This document shows positions 17,567 through 26,707 of a stretch of 64,000 bases of DNA, in pieces (the first letter of the stretch is position 1; the number at the start of each line of letters is the position of its first letter). A program made the translations under genes and the position numbers. The notes beneath the pieces were generated by a model, which did not search any database, was not told the DNA's origin, and saw only the letters and a program-made list of their open reading frames with translations. Source of the stretch: JACCZX01 sp963801035 (lineage in GTDB: Bacteria; Pseudomonadota; Gammaproteobacteria; Burkholderiales; Burkholderiaceae_F); the NCBI GenBank assembly GCA_963801035.1, contig CAWDDF010000007.1, positions 822,957 to 886,956 on the forward strand, written 5' to 3'.

Positions 17567-18051
17567 TAACGGACCTCGATGCTCTCGCTTCGGCGCTCTT
17601 GCGCAGCGTTGCGGTCTGCAGTCCGATACGCGCACATCAGGCCGGCCTCCGCAGCGACTGCGCCGTCGACCAGCGCTCGCGCCTTGAACTTGCCGATACC
17701 GCGCATCACGCGCACCATCTCCACCTCGAGCCGCAGCTGATCACCCGGAGTCACCGGCCGCTTGAAGCGCGCATCGTCAATCCCCGCAAAGTAGAACAGC
17801 GTCCCGTCGCTCTCGTTCAGATTCAGCGTCTGGTAGGTCAATATCGCCGCCGACTGCGCGAGCGCCTCGATGATCATTACGCCGGGCATCACGGGCAGAC
17901 GCGGAAAGTGTCCGACGAAGTACGGCTCGTTGATGGTCACGTTCTTCAGCGCCACGATCCGCTCGCCGGGCACGAGCTCCAGCACACGGTCGACCATCAC
18001 GAAGGGATAGCGGTGCGGCAGCGTTTGCAGGATTTGCTGGATATCCATCAT
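17566..18051 (-). CDS. fabZ: 3-hydroxyacyl-[ACP] dehydratase FabZ
   Basis: Dehydrates 3-hydroxyacyl-ACP in fatty acid elongation. The 161 residues form a hot-dog fold with the catalytic His in LPHRYPFVMVDRVLE and GHFPRLPVMPGVMIIEALAQ, whose Glu is the second catalytic residue. Its place between lpxD and lpxA is standard; it competes with LpxA for the same 3-hydroxyacyl-ACP pool. The ATG overlaps the lpxD stop (ATGATG; the second ATG is a possible start). The C-terminus is slightly longer than the E. coli form and ends in a charged tail. Confidence 0.96.
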   Translation of the reverse strand: MMDIQQILQTLPHRYPFVMVDRVLELVPGERIVALKNVTINEPYFVGHFPRLPVMPGVMIIEALAQSAAILTYQTLNLNESDGTLFYFAGIDDARFKRPVTPGDQLRLEVEMVRVMRGIGKFKARALVDGAVAAEAGLMCAYRTADRNAAQERRSESIEVR

Positions 18052-19157
18052 TTCACTTTGTCGGCTTTCGCATCGGAAGCTTTGTGTTCGGATTCCAGTT
18101 GTCTCAATCGGCTGCGCAAATCCGGCAGATTGCGCACCACTGCGGCAGCGCGTTCCCAGTCTTTATGCTTCATCGGGGGAAAGAAGCCGGTGTAATGGCC
18201 TGATTCGGTGACAGAGCTTGGCACAGCAGTGGCGGGGCCGATGCTCGAGCCGTCTGCAATCGTCAGGTGCCCGGCGATCATCGCCGCTCCGCCGATCCGG
18301 CAGCCTTTGCCGATTTTTGTGCTTCCCGCAATGCCGACGCACGCAGCGATCACCGTGTCGGCACCGATGACGCAATTGTGCGCGATCTGAATCTGGTTAT
18401 CGAGCTTGACTCCATCTTCGATGATCGTATCGTCCATCGCGCCGCGATCGATCGTGGTGTTCGCACCGATCTCGACATCGTCTCCTATAACCACCGCGCC
18501 AAGCTGCGGAATCTTGATCCAGCGGCCATCAAAGGGCGCAAAGCCAAAACCGTCGCTTCCGATCACCGCACCGCTATGAATGTTGCAACGCGCGCCAATT
18601 CTGCAATCGTCGAGCACGACGGCGCGCGGATAAATTCGCGTTGCATCGCCGATGATGGCGCGTGCACCGATCACGGCACCGGCGCCGATCCATGCACCGG
18701 CACCGATGATGGCGCCCTCGCCCACCATTGCTCCGGCATCGATACACGCCGATGCGTCAACTTTTGCGCTGTCGGCGACGTGCGCAGCCGCAGAGATACC
18801 GGATTTAACCGGTGCGTCTGGCCTCAGTATTTGCGCGGCATACGCGAACCAAACGTATGGTTGTTCGCACACCGCCATCGCCGTCAACGAGGCCGTCAAC
18901 GGTTCGGACTGGGACTGCAGCGCGTCGCGGTCCGCGGCACTGAGCACGATCGCACCGGCCCGCGTCTTCAACGCATCGGCGCGATACAGCGGATTGGCAA
19001 GAAAGGCGAGATCGGAGCGAGTCGCAATCGCAAGCGGAGCAACGCCGCTTAGCTTGACGTCTGTAGGTCCCACTACGATGGCTTGCAGGCGGCCATTCGA
19101 GCGCTCCACTACGGCACTATTCAGATCGGCCAGCGACACACTGACCGCTTTCTTCAT
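18048..19157 (-). CDS. lpxD: UDP-3-O-(3-hydroxyacyl)glucosamine N-acyltransferase
   Basis: Third step of lipid A synthesis, transferring the N-linked hydroxyacyl chain. At 369 residues it is slightly longer than the roughly 340 of E. coli. An N-terminal uridine-binding domain (GVAPLAIATRSDLAFLANPLY) is followed by a long hexapeptide left-handed helix with catalytic His in QIQIAHNCVIGADT. A C-terminal helix follows, with RNLPDLRSRLRQLE. It lies 5 bp downstream of skp and overlaps fabZ. No frame problems. Confidence 0.95.
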   Translation of the reverse strand: MKKAVSVSLADLNSAVVERSNGRLQAIVVGPTDVKLSGVAPLAIATRSDLAFLANPLYRADALKTRAGAIVLSAADRDALQSQSEPLTASLTAMAVCEQPYVWFAYAAQILRPDAPVKSGISAAAHVADSAKVDASACIDAGAMVGEGAIIGAGAWIGAGAVIGARAIIGDATRIYPRAVVLDDCRIGARCNIHSGAVIGSDGFGFAPFDGRWIKIPQLGAVVIGDDVEIGANTTIDRGAMDDTIIEDGVKLDNQIQIAHNCVIGADTVIAACVGIAGSTKIGKGCRIGGAAMIAGHLTIADGSSIGPATAVPSSVTESGHYTGFFPPMKHKDWERAAAVVRNLPDLRSRLRQLESEHKASDAKADKVK

Positions 19158-19162
19158 TTCAA

Positions 19163-19678
19163 CTATCGGCTGGTGTTGAGCGCTCGCAGCACTCGCTCTG
19201 TGATGTCAATGCGCGGATTGAAATACACCGCCTCCTGCACGATCAGGTCGAACTTTTCCTGCTCGGCGATCTGCCTGATGATGCGCGTGCTGCGCTCCTG
19301 CAGGCCTTGCATCTCTTCGTTGCGGCGCTGATTCAGGTCTTCCCGAAACTCGCGCTGCTTGCGTTGAAAATCGCGATCGAGCTCGGCCAGCTCACGCTGC
19401 CGCCGTCCGCGATCGCTCTCTGTCATCACCGGAGAATCCTTCTCGAAACGCTCGGCAGCCACTTTCAAGCGGGCACCGGTCTCCTCTACGTCCTTCTGAC
19501 GCTTTGAGAATTCGGCCTCGAGTTTTGTCAGCGCGGCTCGCGCCGGTGTCGATTCGCGCAGCAGGCGCTCGGGGTTGACGACGCCGATCTTGAACTCCTG
19601 CGCCGACGCCAATGAACCCGTTGCAATCAGCGTGGCGGCACACGTCACCCGTAGAATTTTTCGCCACGTTTTAACCAT
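19163..19678 (-). CDS. skp: Periplasmic chaperone Skp/OmpH
   Basis: Holds unfolded outer-membrane proteins in the periplasm for delivery to the BAM complex. 171 residues. The signal peptide (ILRVTCAATLIATGSLASA) is cut before QEFKIGVVNPERLL. A long charged coiled coil follows (SKRQKDVEETGARLKVAAE ... DRDFQRKQREFREDL) that forms the tentacles of the trimer, then the return strand LIVQEAVYFNPRIDIT. The start at 19678 has an AGGAGG ribosome site; an in-frame ATG at 19720 would spoil the signal. It lies between bamA and lpxD, the conserved order. Confidence 0.94.
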   Translation of the reverse strand: MVKTWRKILRVTCAATLIATGSLASAQEFKIGVVNPERLLRESTPARAALTKLEAEFSKRQKDVEETGARLKVAAERFEKDSPVMTESDRGRRQRELAELDRDFQRKQREFREDLNQRRNEEMQGLQERSTRIIRQIAEQEKFDLIVQEAVYFNPRIDITERVLRALNTSR

Positions 19679-19721
19679 CGTTTGTGCCTCCTCGAACGCA
19701 AAGATTCTCGCATATCGCATG

Positions 19722-22079
19722 TCAGAAGCCAGTACCGATCTGGAATTGGAATCGCTGAATCCGGTCTTCGGGTTTCGTATTGAGGGGATACGCGTACGAG
19801 AGCCTCAGCGGGCCAAGCGGCGAGATCCAAGCGACGCCTATGCCTACCGAATAGCGCAAATCGCCAAGGTCGATTCTGCCGTTCTCGTACTGCGGCTGAC
19901 CATTAACGAATACCGGTACACCATTCGCGTCGCGCTGAACCTGCTGTCCCCAGACCCACCCCGCATCGACAAATGTCAGAGCACGCAGCGTACGATCGGC
20001 GCCAGGAATCGGCACATACGCCTCAAACGAGAAGTTGATGCGCCGATTGCCACCTAGCGGGCTGTCGTCGATGTCTCGAGGGCCGAGGCTGCCTGTTTCA
20101 AAGCCGCGCACGCTGCCGATGCCGCCGACGTAGTAGTTCTTGAAGAACGGATACGGATCACCGCTGTAGCCGTCGCCGTAACCGAGCTCGCCGTTGAACG
20201 CGAGCGTGACACGCGGGAAGAGCGCAAAGTATTGCTGGAACTGATAGGTCAGACGGTAGTACTGCAGATCGAGGCCGGGCAGGCCCACTTCGGTAAATAC
20301 ACGCTGATACCGACCGCGCGTAGGCACCAGCAGATTGTCGCGATCGTCGCGCGACCAGCCCGTCGTCAACGCCAGCGAATCAGATACGGCACCGAACTGC
20401 TCGACATATTGAACGTATCTGAGCGGTGAAAACGGTGTCAACTCGATCTCGGTGTTCTCATATCGCAGGCCAAAGAAAACACGATCGAACTCAGTAAATG
20501 GCACGCCAAACACGACGCCGCCACCGAGCGTCGAATAGCCGACGCTTGAAAGGCCCAGCTCTGCGAGGTCGGACTTGCGGTAGAACAGCTCAAGCGACCG
20601 GCTGATCCCTTCGGTAGTGACGTACGGATCGGTGTGCGAGAGAGCGATGATGCGATTCGCCTTGCTGGTGTTGATCTCGAGCGACAATGCGTTGCCCGAG
20701 CCAAACAAATTCTGCTGCGCGATTCCACCACTGAGCACCAGACCTTCCGCACTTGAATAACCCGCACCGATCTGGATGTTGCCGGTTGCGCGCTCCTTGA
20801 CGGTGACATTGACGTCGACCTGATCTGGCGCTGACGGAACGGCTGGCGTATCGACAGTCACCGATTCGAAAAAGCCCAGGCGATCGATCCGATCGCGCGA
20901 CAAACGCACGCGGTCCGAATCGAACCAAGCGCTCTCGTACTGCCTTACCTCGCGTCGAATCACTTCGTCGCGTGTGCGATTGTTGCCGGCGATGTTGACG
21001 CGGCGCACGTACACGCGACGGCCTGGGTCGACGACGATCGTAAAGGCCACCTCGCGCTTTTCGCGATCGGGTTCCGGGTTCGGGTTCGCGCTGGCAAAGG
21101 CGTAGCCGAGCGTACTCATGCGATCGGTCACGCGCTTTGCGATTGCGTTGACGCGCTCGGCGCTGAAGACTTCGCCCGGCTTGACATCGATCAGAGGCTG
21201 TAGCTCTTCGTCAAGGCCCAGCAGTTCGCCGGTCAGCTTGATGCCGGAAATGGTGTAGCGCTCACCCTCGGACACGTTGACCGAGACAAAGATGTCGCGC
21301 TTGTCCGGGCTGATCGACACCTGCACCGAGTCGATCTTGAAATCCAGATAGCCGCGATTCAAATAGTACGAACGCACCGTTTCAAGGTCGGCCGATAATT
21401 TTTGCCGCGAATACTGATCGCGCTTTGTGTACCAGGACAGCCAGTTCGGCGTCGACAATTCGATCTGGCTGCGCAGCACACCGTCACTGAACACGTTATT
21501 ACCCGTGAACGTGATCGATCGAATGCGCGCGATTTCGCCTTCGACTGCCGCGATCGACACGTTGACGCGGTTGCGCTCGATCGGCGTGACGGTCGTCTTG
21601 ACATCCACTCCGTAAAGGCCGCGTGACAGATATTGCCGGCGCAACTCCTGTTCGGCACGGTCGAGCAGAGAACGGTCGAAGATGCGGCCCTCCGCCAGGC
21701 CTACATCGCGCAGCGATTTTAGAACCTGGTCTTTTTCGAACTCTGTAACGCCGCTCAAATCGATCGCGGCGATCGCAGGCCGTTCATCGACAATGACCAC
21801 GAGTACATCACCATCGACTTCAAGACGCACGTCCTTGAACAATCCACTTGCGTAGAGCGCACGAATCGCCTGCGTGCCGCGCTCGGGATCGAAACGATCG
21901 CCCACCCGAATCGGCAGATAGGAAAACACAGTACCCGCTTCGGTGCGCTGCACGCCTTCGACTCGAATATCGCGGACGACGAATTCCTGAGCAGAGGCCG
22001 ATAGGCACCAGGTGGCGACGACAGCGGCTGCGATAGTGCGCATGACCGGGCGCAACGCTGGCCGCAAAGATGCAGACAT
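19722..22079 (-). CDS. bamA: Outer membrane protein assembly factor BamA
   Basis: Essential Omp85 protein that inserts beta-barrels into the outer membrane. A signal peptide (TIAAAVVATWCLSASA, cut before QEF) is followed by five POTRA domains (about 25-430). A 16-strand barrel then carries the VRGFETGSLGPRD lid-lock motif and ends in a C-terminal Phe (QFQIGTGF). About 785 residues. The start at 22079 gives a standard signal peptide; a TTG at 22109 with GAGGA upstream and an ATG at 22043 are alternatives. It is preceded by an intergenic repeat copy and followed 43 bp later by skp. Confidence 0.95.
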   Translation of the reverse strand: MSASLRPALRPVMRTIAAAVVATWCLSASAQEFVVRDIRVEGVQRTEAGTVFSYLPIRVGDRFDPERGTQAIRALYASGLFKDVRLEVDGDVLVVIVDERPAIAAIDLSGVTEFEKDQVLKSLRDVGLAEGRIFDRSLLDRAEQELRRQYLSRGLYGVDVKTTVTPIERNRVNVSIAAVEGEIARIRSITFTGNNVFSDGVLRSQIELSTPNWLSWYTKRDQYSRQKLSADLETVRSYYLNRGYLDFKIDSVQVSISPDKRDIFVSVNVSEGERYTISGIKLTGELLGLDEELQPLIDVKPGEVFSAERVNAIAKRVTDRMSTLGYAFASANPNPEPDREKREVAFTIVVDPGRRVYVRRVNIAGNNRTRDEVIRREVRQYESAWFDSDRVRLSRDRIDRLGFFESVTVDTPAVPSAPDQVDVNVTVKERATGNIQIGAGYSSAEGLVLSGGIAQQNLFGSGNALSLEINTSKANRIIALSHTDPYVTTEGISRSLELFYRKSDLAELGLSSVGYSTLGGGVVFGVPFTEFDRVFFGLRYENTEIELTPFSPLRYVQYVEQFGAVSDSLALTTGWSRDDRDNLLVPTRGRYQRVFTEVGLPGLDLQYYRLTYQFQQYFALFPRVTLAFNGELGYGDGYSGDPYPFFKNYYVGGIGSVRGFETGSLGPRDIDDSPLGGNRRINFSFEAYVPIPGADRTLRALTFVDAGWVWGQQVQRDANGVPVFVNGQPQYENGRIDLGDLRYSVGIGVAWISPLGPLRLSYAYPLNTKPEDRIQRFQFQIGTGF

Positions 22080-22130
22080 GCTGCGCCTAGATGCAACGCG
22101 CCGATTCAACTAGCTGTCCTCAGCCAGCCG

Positions 22131-22234
22131 CAAAACTACTGCGCGCCCCGATCTTGCGTCTGCGGTGCTCAACGTACCTTCGTACGCCTTCGCTCCTCGA
22201 CGCAACCTCGGGGCTGCTCGCTACGTTTTGCATC
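22131..22234 (+). repeat. Intergenic imperfect-palindrome repeat, copy 1
   Basis: About 104 bp in the rseP-bamA spacer, starting CAAAACTACTGCGCG and ending CTACGTTTTGCATC. Two related copies lie at 27291-27390 and, inverted, at 30901-31002. The inside is self-complementary: TTGCGTC pairs with GACGCAA, and CGTAC...GTACG forms the centre. It lies within the transcribed region of the bamA operon, so it would be in the mRNA. Confidence 0.8.
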
Positions 22235-22258
22235 AGGCTGATTATGTTGTCTGGAAAA

Positions 22259-23611
22259 TCAGGAAAGCAGCCGCAACACGTCGTTATAAAGCGCCAGCAC
22301 GGTGAGTAGTCCCAGCAACGCAACGCCAGCGCGTTGCCCCCACTCGACGACCCAATCTGCAGGCGGGCTGCCCGTCAAAATCTCGATTAGATAATACAGT
22401 AGGTGTCCGCCATCGAGCATCGGGATCGGTAACAGGTTCAACACAGCAAGACTGATTGAAACCAGAGCGAGAAAACCCAAGAACGGGGCCAAGCCGATGC
22501 GTGCGGTCTGCCCCGCGTAATCAGCGATCGTGACCGGCCCCGATAAATTTTTCCACGACGCCTCACCGGTCAGCATCTTGCCGAGCATCTTCAACGAGAA
22601 CACCGCCGTGTCTGCCGTCTTCTCGACCGCTCGCGGAATGCTTTCAAGCGGCCCGTACTGCACCTTGATCGGCGGCAAGCGGTCGCTTAGCTCCGCGCCG
22701 ATCCGGCCGAACGAGTTGCCTTTATCGTCCGTGATTCGGGCCGGCGTGACCTGCAAGCGTATCAATCGCTCTTCGCGCTCGACGCCCAGGTCCAGTGTCT
22801 TCTCGGCCGATGCGCGGATCGCCGTGCGTAGTTTGTCAGCTGTCCCTATCGGCTCGCCGTTGACCGAGACGACACGATCGCCGGTGCGAAGACCAGCTCG
22901 CGACGCCGGGCTTTGCTCGGTGACCTGACCGATACGCGTGGGTCCCTGATACAGGACGAAGCCCATGCGACCGATCAAATCGCTATCAAGATCTTCGGGC
23001 GAGATCGATGCAGGTTGGATCGTCAGCTCACGCCGCCCTGCATCGCTGCCTTCTACTTCGATTTCAATGGGCTCGGTCGAGACCGCGCGCTGCAGTAGCA
23101 ACCACCGCAACTCATTCCAGGACCGGACCGGATTGCCGTCGACGCCGACGACGGTGTCACCGGCGAGCAGCCCCGCGCGAGCGGCAGCCGTCGCTTGCGG
23201 GGGAGTTCCGACCACCGCCGCAGGCTCGAACACGCCGACGACGCTCAAGAACCAGTAGACGACTACGGCGAGCAACAGATTTGCAACGGGACCTGCGAGC
23301 ACGATCGCGATCCGCTTGGATACCGGCTGTCGATTGAATGCGCGCGGCAAATCAGCCGCCGCGATAGGCAGGCACTCAGGATCACGCTCATCGAGCATCC
23401 GCACGTAGCCACCGAGTGGCAATGCCGACAAAACCCATTCGGTGCGATCGGGTCCGCGCACCCAACGCGCCAGCGGACGCCCGAAGCCGATCGAAAAGCG
23501 CAACACCTTCACGCCCGACTTCTTTGCGACCCAGTAGTGACCGTATTCATGAATCACCACCAGCACACCGAGCGTGAGCAGGAACGCGAGGATCGTCGTC
23601 AGTAATGTCAT
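22259..23611 (-). CDS. rseP: Site-2 protease RseP (sigma-E pathway zinc metalloprotease)
   Basis: Intramembrane zinc protease that cuts the anti-sigma factor RseA to release the envelope-stress sigma factor. 450 residues. The first transmembrane helix carries HEYGH with its metal-binding histidines. Two PDZ domains follow in the periplasm (GLLAGDTVVGVDGNPV and AGLRTGDRVVSVNGEPI). The second metal motif is in NLLPIPMLDGGHLLYY, and the last helix is near the C-terminus. It lies between dxr and bamA as in most proteobacteria, but a 270-bp inverted-repeat element separates it from dxr. Confidence 0.95.
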   Translation of the reverse strand: MTLLTTILAFLLTLGVLVVIHEYGHYWVAKKSGVKVLRFSIGFGRPLARWVRGPDRTEWVLSALPLGGYVRMLDERDPECLPIAAADLPRAFNRQPVSKRIAIVLAGPVANLLLAVVVYWFLSVVGVFEPAAVVGTPPQATAAARAGLLAGDTVVGVDGNPVRSWNELRWLLLQRAVSTEPIEIEVEGSDAGRRELTIQPASISPEDLDSDLIGRMGFVLYQGPTRIGQVTEQSPASRAGLRTGDRVVSVNGEPIGTADKLRTAIRASAEKTLDLGVEREERLIRLQVTPARITDDKGNSFGRIGAELSDRLPPIKVQYGPLESIPRAVEKTADTAVFSLKMLGKMLTGEASWKNLSGPVTIADYAGQTARIGLAPFLGFLALVSISLAVLNLLPIPMLDGGHLLYYLIEILTGSPPADWVVEWGQRAGVALLGLLTVLALYNDVLRLLS

Positions 23612-23618
23612 TGGACTC

Positions 23619-23888
23619 GGGGTCTGTTCACACTAAGAACGTGAGATGCGTTGGGCCGCAATGCGGATGGATGCGCGAAGAGTAGCGCGCCGAATGGTGG
23701 TTCCATTCGGCGTGCTGCTCGCCAAAGCAGACGCCGCATTTCGGCCCAACCCGACGGGAAAGACGGATTGCGGCCGCATTGCGTTGTTGCCGCTTCGCTT
23801 ATTGGCATCAGCCAACGGCGCTCCCGGCGCCTAGCACTGCACCCGCAATCCATCTCTCGCACTCACGTTCTTAGTATGAACAGACCCC
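23619..23888. mobile_element. MITE-like element with 27-bp terminal inverted repeats
   Basis: A 270-bp insert bounded by 27-bp inverted repeats (23619-23645 and 23862-23888) that differ at one position; each outer end begins GGGGTCTGTTCA. Inside are nested inverted repeats: 23650-23666 with 23734-23750 (one mismatch in 17) and a perfect hairpin GCCGAATGG-5-CCATTCGGC (23689-23711). Part of the second half also pairs (GGATTGCGG with CCGCAATCC). It codes for no recognisable protein and has no transposase. The right end enters dxr and supplies its last codons and stop. I found no flanking direct repeat with certainty. Confidence 0.7.
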
Positions 23889-25040
23889 AGGCACAAGCTC
23901 GTTGGAGCGCGCGCGCGCTTCGCGGTCGATCAGCAATACATCATCGATCGTGTTCGGCGGCGGTGGGTCGTATGTCTCGAGCATCTGTTCAATCGTCGGC
24001 GCAATTGCCGTAAAGGGCAACCGCTCGTCAAGGAACGCTTGGACAGCGATTTCATTGGCGGCGTTCAACACGACGCTGGCAGCGCCTCCACGACGCAGCG
24101 ATGCGTACGCATAATCAAGGCAACGGAAGCGCTGCCGGTCCGGCACCTCGAAAGTCAGCGGGCCGGCCGTGGCAAAGTCCAGGCGCTGCGCCCCGCTTGC
24201 AACGCGCTCTGGCCATGCGAGTGCGTACGCCAAAGGCGTTCTCATGTCGGGCGTTCCCATTTGCGCGAGCACGGAGCCGTCTCTGAACTCCACCATTGAA
24301 TGAATCACGCTTTGCGGGTGAATCACAATGTCGATGCGATCGGCAGGTATCCCAAACAGCCAGCTGGCTTCGATCACCTCGAGCCCCTTGTTCATCAAGG
24401 TTGCCGAGTCGACCGAGATCTTGCGGCCCATCACCCACTTCGGGTGCGCGCACGCTTCGTCAGGCGTCACACCGTCGAGATCGTCGCGAGTCAGGAATGG
24501 TCCGCCCGAAGCCGTAAGTATCAGGCGCGCACCGACCCGTTCCGATTCGCTGACATTCGCCAGGCATTGATGAATCGCGTTGTGTTCGCTGTCGACCGGC
24601 AGCAGCACGCTACCGCCACGCTGCACCGCCGCCATCAGCAAAGCGCCCGCGCAGACAATCGCTTCCTTGTTCGCCAGCAGCAGGCGCTTGCCCGACTCGG
24701 CCGCGGCCAACGTCGCTTGAAGTCCTGCGGCTCCGACAATCGCCGCCAGGACCGTGTCGCACTCGGTGGCCTGCGCGACATCGACCAGCGCTGCGCGTCC
24801 GCCGCGCGCACGCGCTTTTGCTCCACGCGAATGCAGCGCATCACGCAGAGCTCGCTCCAGCGTTGGATCGCCAATGACTGCAACGTCCGCATCGAACTTC
24901 GCAGCGATATCTGCCAGCTCGCTGACGTTCGATTGCGCGGTCACTGCATGCAATCGAAAACGCTGCGGATGGCGCGCGATGACGTCGAGCGCACTTGCAC
25001 CCACCGAGCCAGTCGCGCCGAGAATCGTCAGCTGTCTCAT
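23871..25040 (-). CDS. dxr: 1-deoxy-D-xylulose 5-phosphate reductoisomerase
   Basis: Second step of the MEP isoprenoid pathway, DXP to MEP with NADPH. 389 residues. NADPH-binding GATGSVGASALDVI opens the protein. The metal and substrate region shows LPVDSEHNAIHQCL and LTASGGPF. The flexible loop and KISVDSATLMNKGLEVIEA follow, with IHPQSVIHSMVEF after. The last five residues (GVCSY) and the TAA stop come from the terminal repeat of the adjacent element at 23619-23888, so the native C-terminus has been replaced. The catalytic domains are intact. Confidence 0.95.
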   Translation of the reverse strand: MRQLTILGATGSVGASALDVIARHPQRFRLHAVTAQSNVSELADIAAKFDADVAVIGDPTLERALRDALHSRGAKARARGGRAALVDVAQATECDTVLAAIVGAAGLQATLAAAESGKRLLLANKEAIVCAGALLMAAVQRGGSVLLPVDSEHNAIHQCLANVSESERVGARLILTASGGPFLTRDDLDGVTPDEACAHPKWVMGRKISVDSATLMNKGLEVIEASWLFGIPADRIDIVIHPQSVIHSMVEFRDGSVLAQMGTPDMRTPLAYALAWPERVASGAQRLDFATAGPLTFEVPDRQRFRCLDYAYASLRRGGAASVVLNAANEIAVQAFLDERLPFTAIAPTIEQMLETYDPPPPNTIDDVLLIDREARARSNELVPGVCSY

Positions 25041-25053
25041 CGCAACAGATGCC

Positions 25054-25884
25054 TCATCGAAACAGCCATTGGATCACTACCGCCGAAGGCAGCAGCGGCA
25101 GCATCGCATCAACCCGATCGAGCACGCCACCGTGCCCGGGCAGCAACTGTCCACTGTCCTTCACCCCTGCCTGCCGCTTCAACAGACTCTCAAACAGATC
25201 GCCGACGATCGACAGCGCCACCAAAAGCGCGAGCAGGAATAGTGCAAACGCCGGCCCGACCGATGCAAACAAATTGTTGGAATAGATTCGCCGGTCTGGA
25301 ACCAGTAGCCAAATGACCAGCGCGAGCAGCAATACCGCAAGAACCGCACCCGCGACGCCGGCCCACGTCTTACCAGGGCTGATATGAGGTGCGAGCTTTC
25401 TGCGCCCGAAGGCACGGCCTGCGAAGTAGGCGGCGGTATCGGCAATCCAGACGATCAACAGTACCGAAAACAAAACGATCACTCCCTGCGATAAAAACCG
25501 CATCAGAGCAAACCACGCGGCCAGCATCAGTACGACAGCGAGGCTCATGCCGACGATGCGCGGCAAGCGCAACGTCATGGCGTTGGGCTGCACGAGCAGC
25601 ACGACGATCGCGATCCAGATAGCCACGGCGATGGCGCCCAAAGGCAGCACGAACGCCTCGATGGCGCTGGACGAGGCCAGTAACACTGCCAGCAGCAAGG
25701 CGCTGACGATAAGCGCCACGACGATCGACACTGATCGAGCGGCGCCAGTCAATTGCAGCCACTCCGCCAGCGCGAACCCCAGTAAAGCGGTAACCACGAC
25801 TGCAAACGCGGTCGATGACCACACCAGTGCGCCGACCGCGACGATCAGCAGCACTGACGCGGTCGCAACGCGCTGCCTCAGCAC
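25054..25884 (-). CDS. cdsA: Phosphatidate cytidylyltransferase
   Basis: Makes CDP-diacylglycerol from phosphatidate and CTP at the inner membrane, the precursor of all phospholipids. 276 residues with about eight hydrophobic segments. The CdsA signature near the C-terminus is clear: SIVGDLFESLLKRQAGVKDS followed by LLPGHGGVLDRVDAML, with the conserved Asp residues. It lies between uppS and dxr, 13 bp upstream of dxr, in the conserved frr-uppS-cdsA-dxr-rseP order. Confidence 0.95.
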   Translation of the reverse strand: MLRQRVATASVLLIVAVGALVWSSTAFAVVVTALLGFALAEWLQLTGAARSVSIVVALIVSALLLAVLLASSSAIEAFVLPLGAIAVAIWIAIVVLLVQPNAMTLRLPRIVGMSLAVVLMLAAWFALMRFLSQGVIVLFSVLLIVWIADTAAYFAGRAFGRRKLAPHISPGKTWAGVAGAVLAVLLLALVIWLLVPDRRIYSNNLFASVGPAFALFLLALLVALSIVGDLFESLLKRQAGVKDSGQLLPGHGGVLDRVDAMLPLLPSAVVIQWLFR

Positions 25885-25902
25885 AAATGCCTCAACTTCC
25901 GC

Positions 25903-26697
25903 CTAAGCGGCATCGGCAATCGCGGAACGGGCGCCGAGCTGTTCGCTGGTCATGCCGAAGCGCCGCTGCCGGCTCGCAAACCAGTCGAACGCGCGATCCA
26001 GCTCGGCGGCATCGAACTGCGGCCATAAAACATCGCAGAAATAAAACTCGGTGTACGCCATCTGATAAAGCAGAAAGTTGCTGATGCGCTTTTCGCCGCC
26101 GGTGCGTATCAGCAGATCGGGTTCGGGCGCGAATGCCAATGCCAGATGCGATTCGATCTCGGACTCGCTCAGTTCAACCCGATCCACGCCGGACTCGAGC
26201 TGCGCGTTCGCCGCGCGCGTCGCCGCTTGTGCGATGTCCCAACGGCCGCCGTAATCGGCGCAAATCGTCAGCTGCAGCTTCGTGTTGTGTTCGGTGCGGC
26301 GCTCGGACTCGACGATCAGGCGGCGCAATTCCGACTCGAAGCCCGAGCGATCGCCGACCACGCGCAGCCGCACGCCAAGCTCGATCAGCCTGTCGATCTC
26401 GCGCTGCAGAGCAAATACGAAAAGCTTCATCAGCGTCGACACCTCGTCGGGTGGCCGGCGCCAGTTCTCGGAGCTGAAAATAAACAGCGTCAGATATTCG
26501 ACCCCGCGCTCGCCACACGCCTGCAGTGTCGAACGCACCGCGTCGACGCCGCGCGAATGCCCGGCGACTCGCGGCTTGCCCTGCGCCAAGGCCCAGCGGC
26601 CGTTGCCATCCATGATGATGGCGACGTGGCGCGGAATGCAGCGCGCCGGGGTCGTGCTTGTCGAAGGGTTGGAGGCGCGCACGGCCGAGGAAGTCAT
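25903..26697 (-). CDS. uppS: Isoprenyl transferase (undecaprenyl diphosphate synthase)
   Basis: Builds the C55 lipid carrier precursor for peptidoglycan and O-antigen by cis-condensation of isopentenyl diphosphate. 264 residues. Motifs: HVAIIMDGNGRWA with the catalytic Asp, GHSRGVDAVRS, LTLFIFSSENWRRP, and RTGGEKRISNFLLYQMAYTE. The N-terminal 20 residues are a variable serine/threonine-rich extension, so a slightly later start is possible. It follows frr by 10 bp. Confidence 0.95.
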   Translation of the reverse strand: MTSSAVRASNPSTSTTPARCIPRHVAIIMDGNGRWALAQGKPRVAGHSRGVDAVRSTLQACGERGVEYLTLFIFSSENWRRPPDEVSTLMKLFVFALQREIDRLIELGVRLRVVGDRSGFESELRRLIVESERRTEHNTKLQLTICADYGGRWDIAQAATRAANAQLESGVDRVELSESEIESHLALAFAPEPDLLIRTGGEKRISNFLLYQMAYTEFYFCDVLWPQFDAAELDRAFDWFASRQRRFGMTSEQLGARSAIADAA

Positions 26698-26707
26698 CGG
26701 ATGACCG

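Noticed and set aside
23608..23862. 84-codon open frame inside the inverted-repeat element
   Set aside because: It lies wholly within palindromic repeat sequence and has no domain; such frames recur as artefacts in repeat elements.
24300..25316. 338-codon open frame antisense to dxr and cdsA
   Set aside because: Low-complexity Arg/Ala/Gln-rich product typical of antisense frames; the sense genes are firm.
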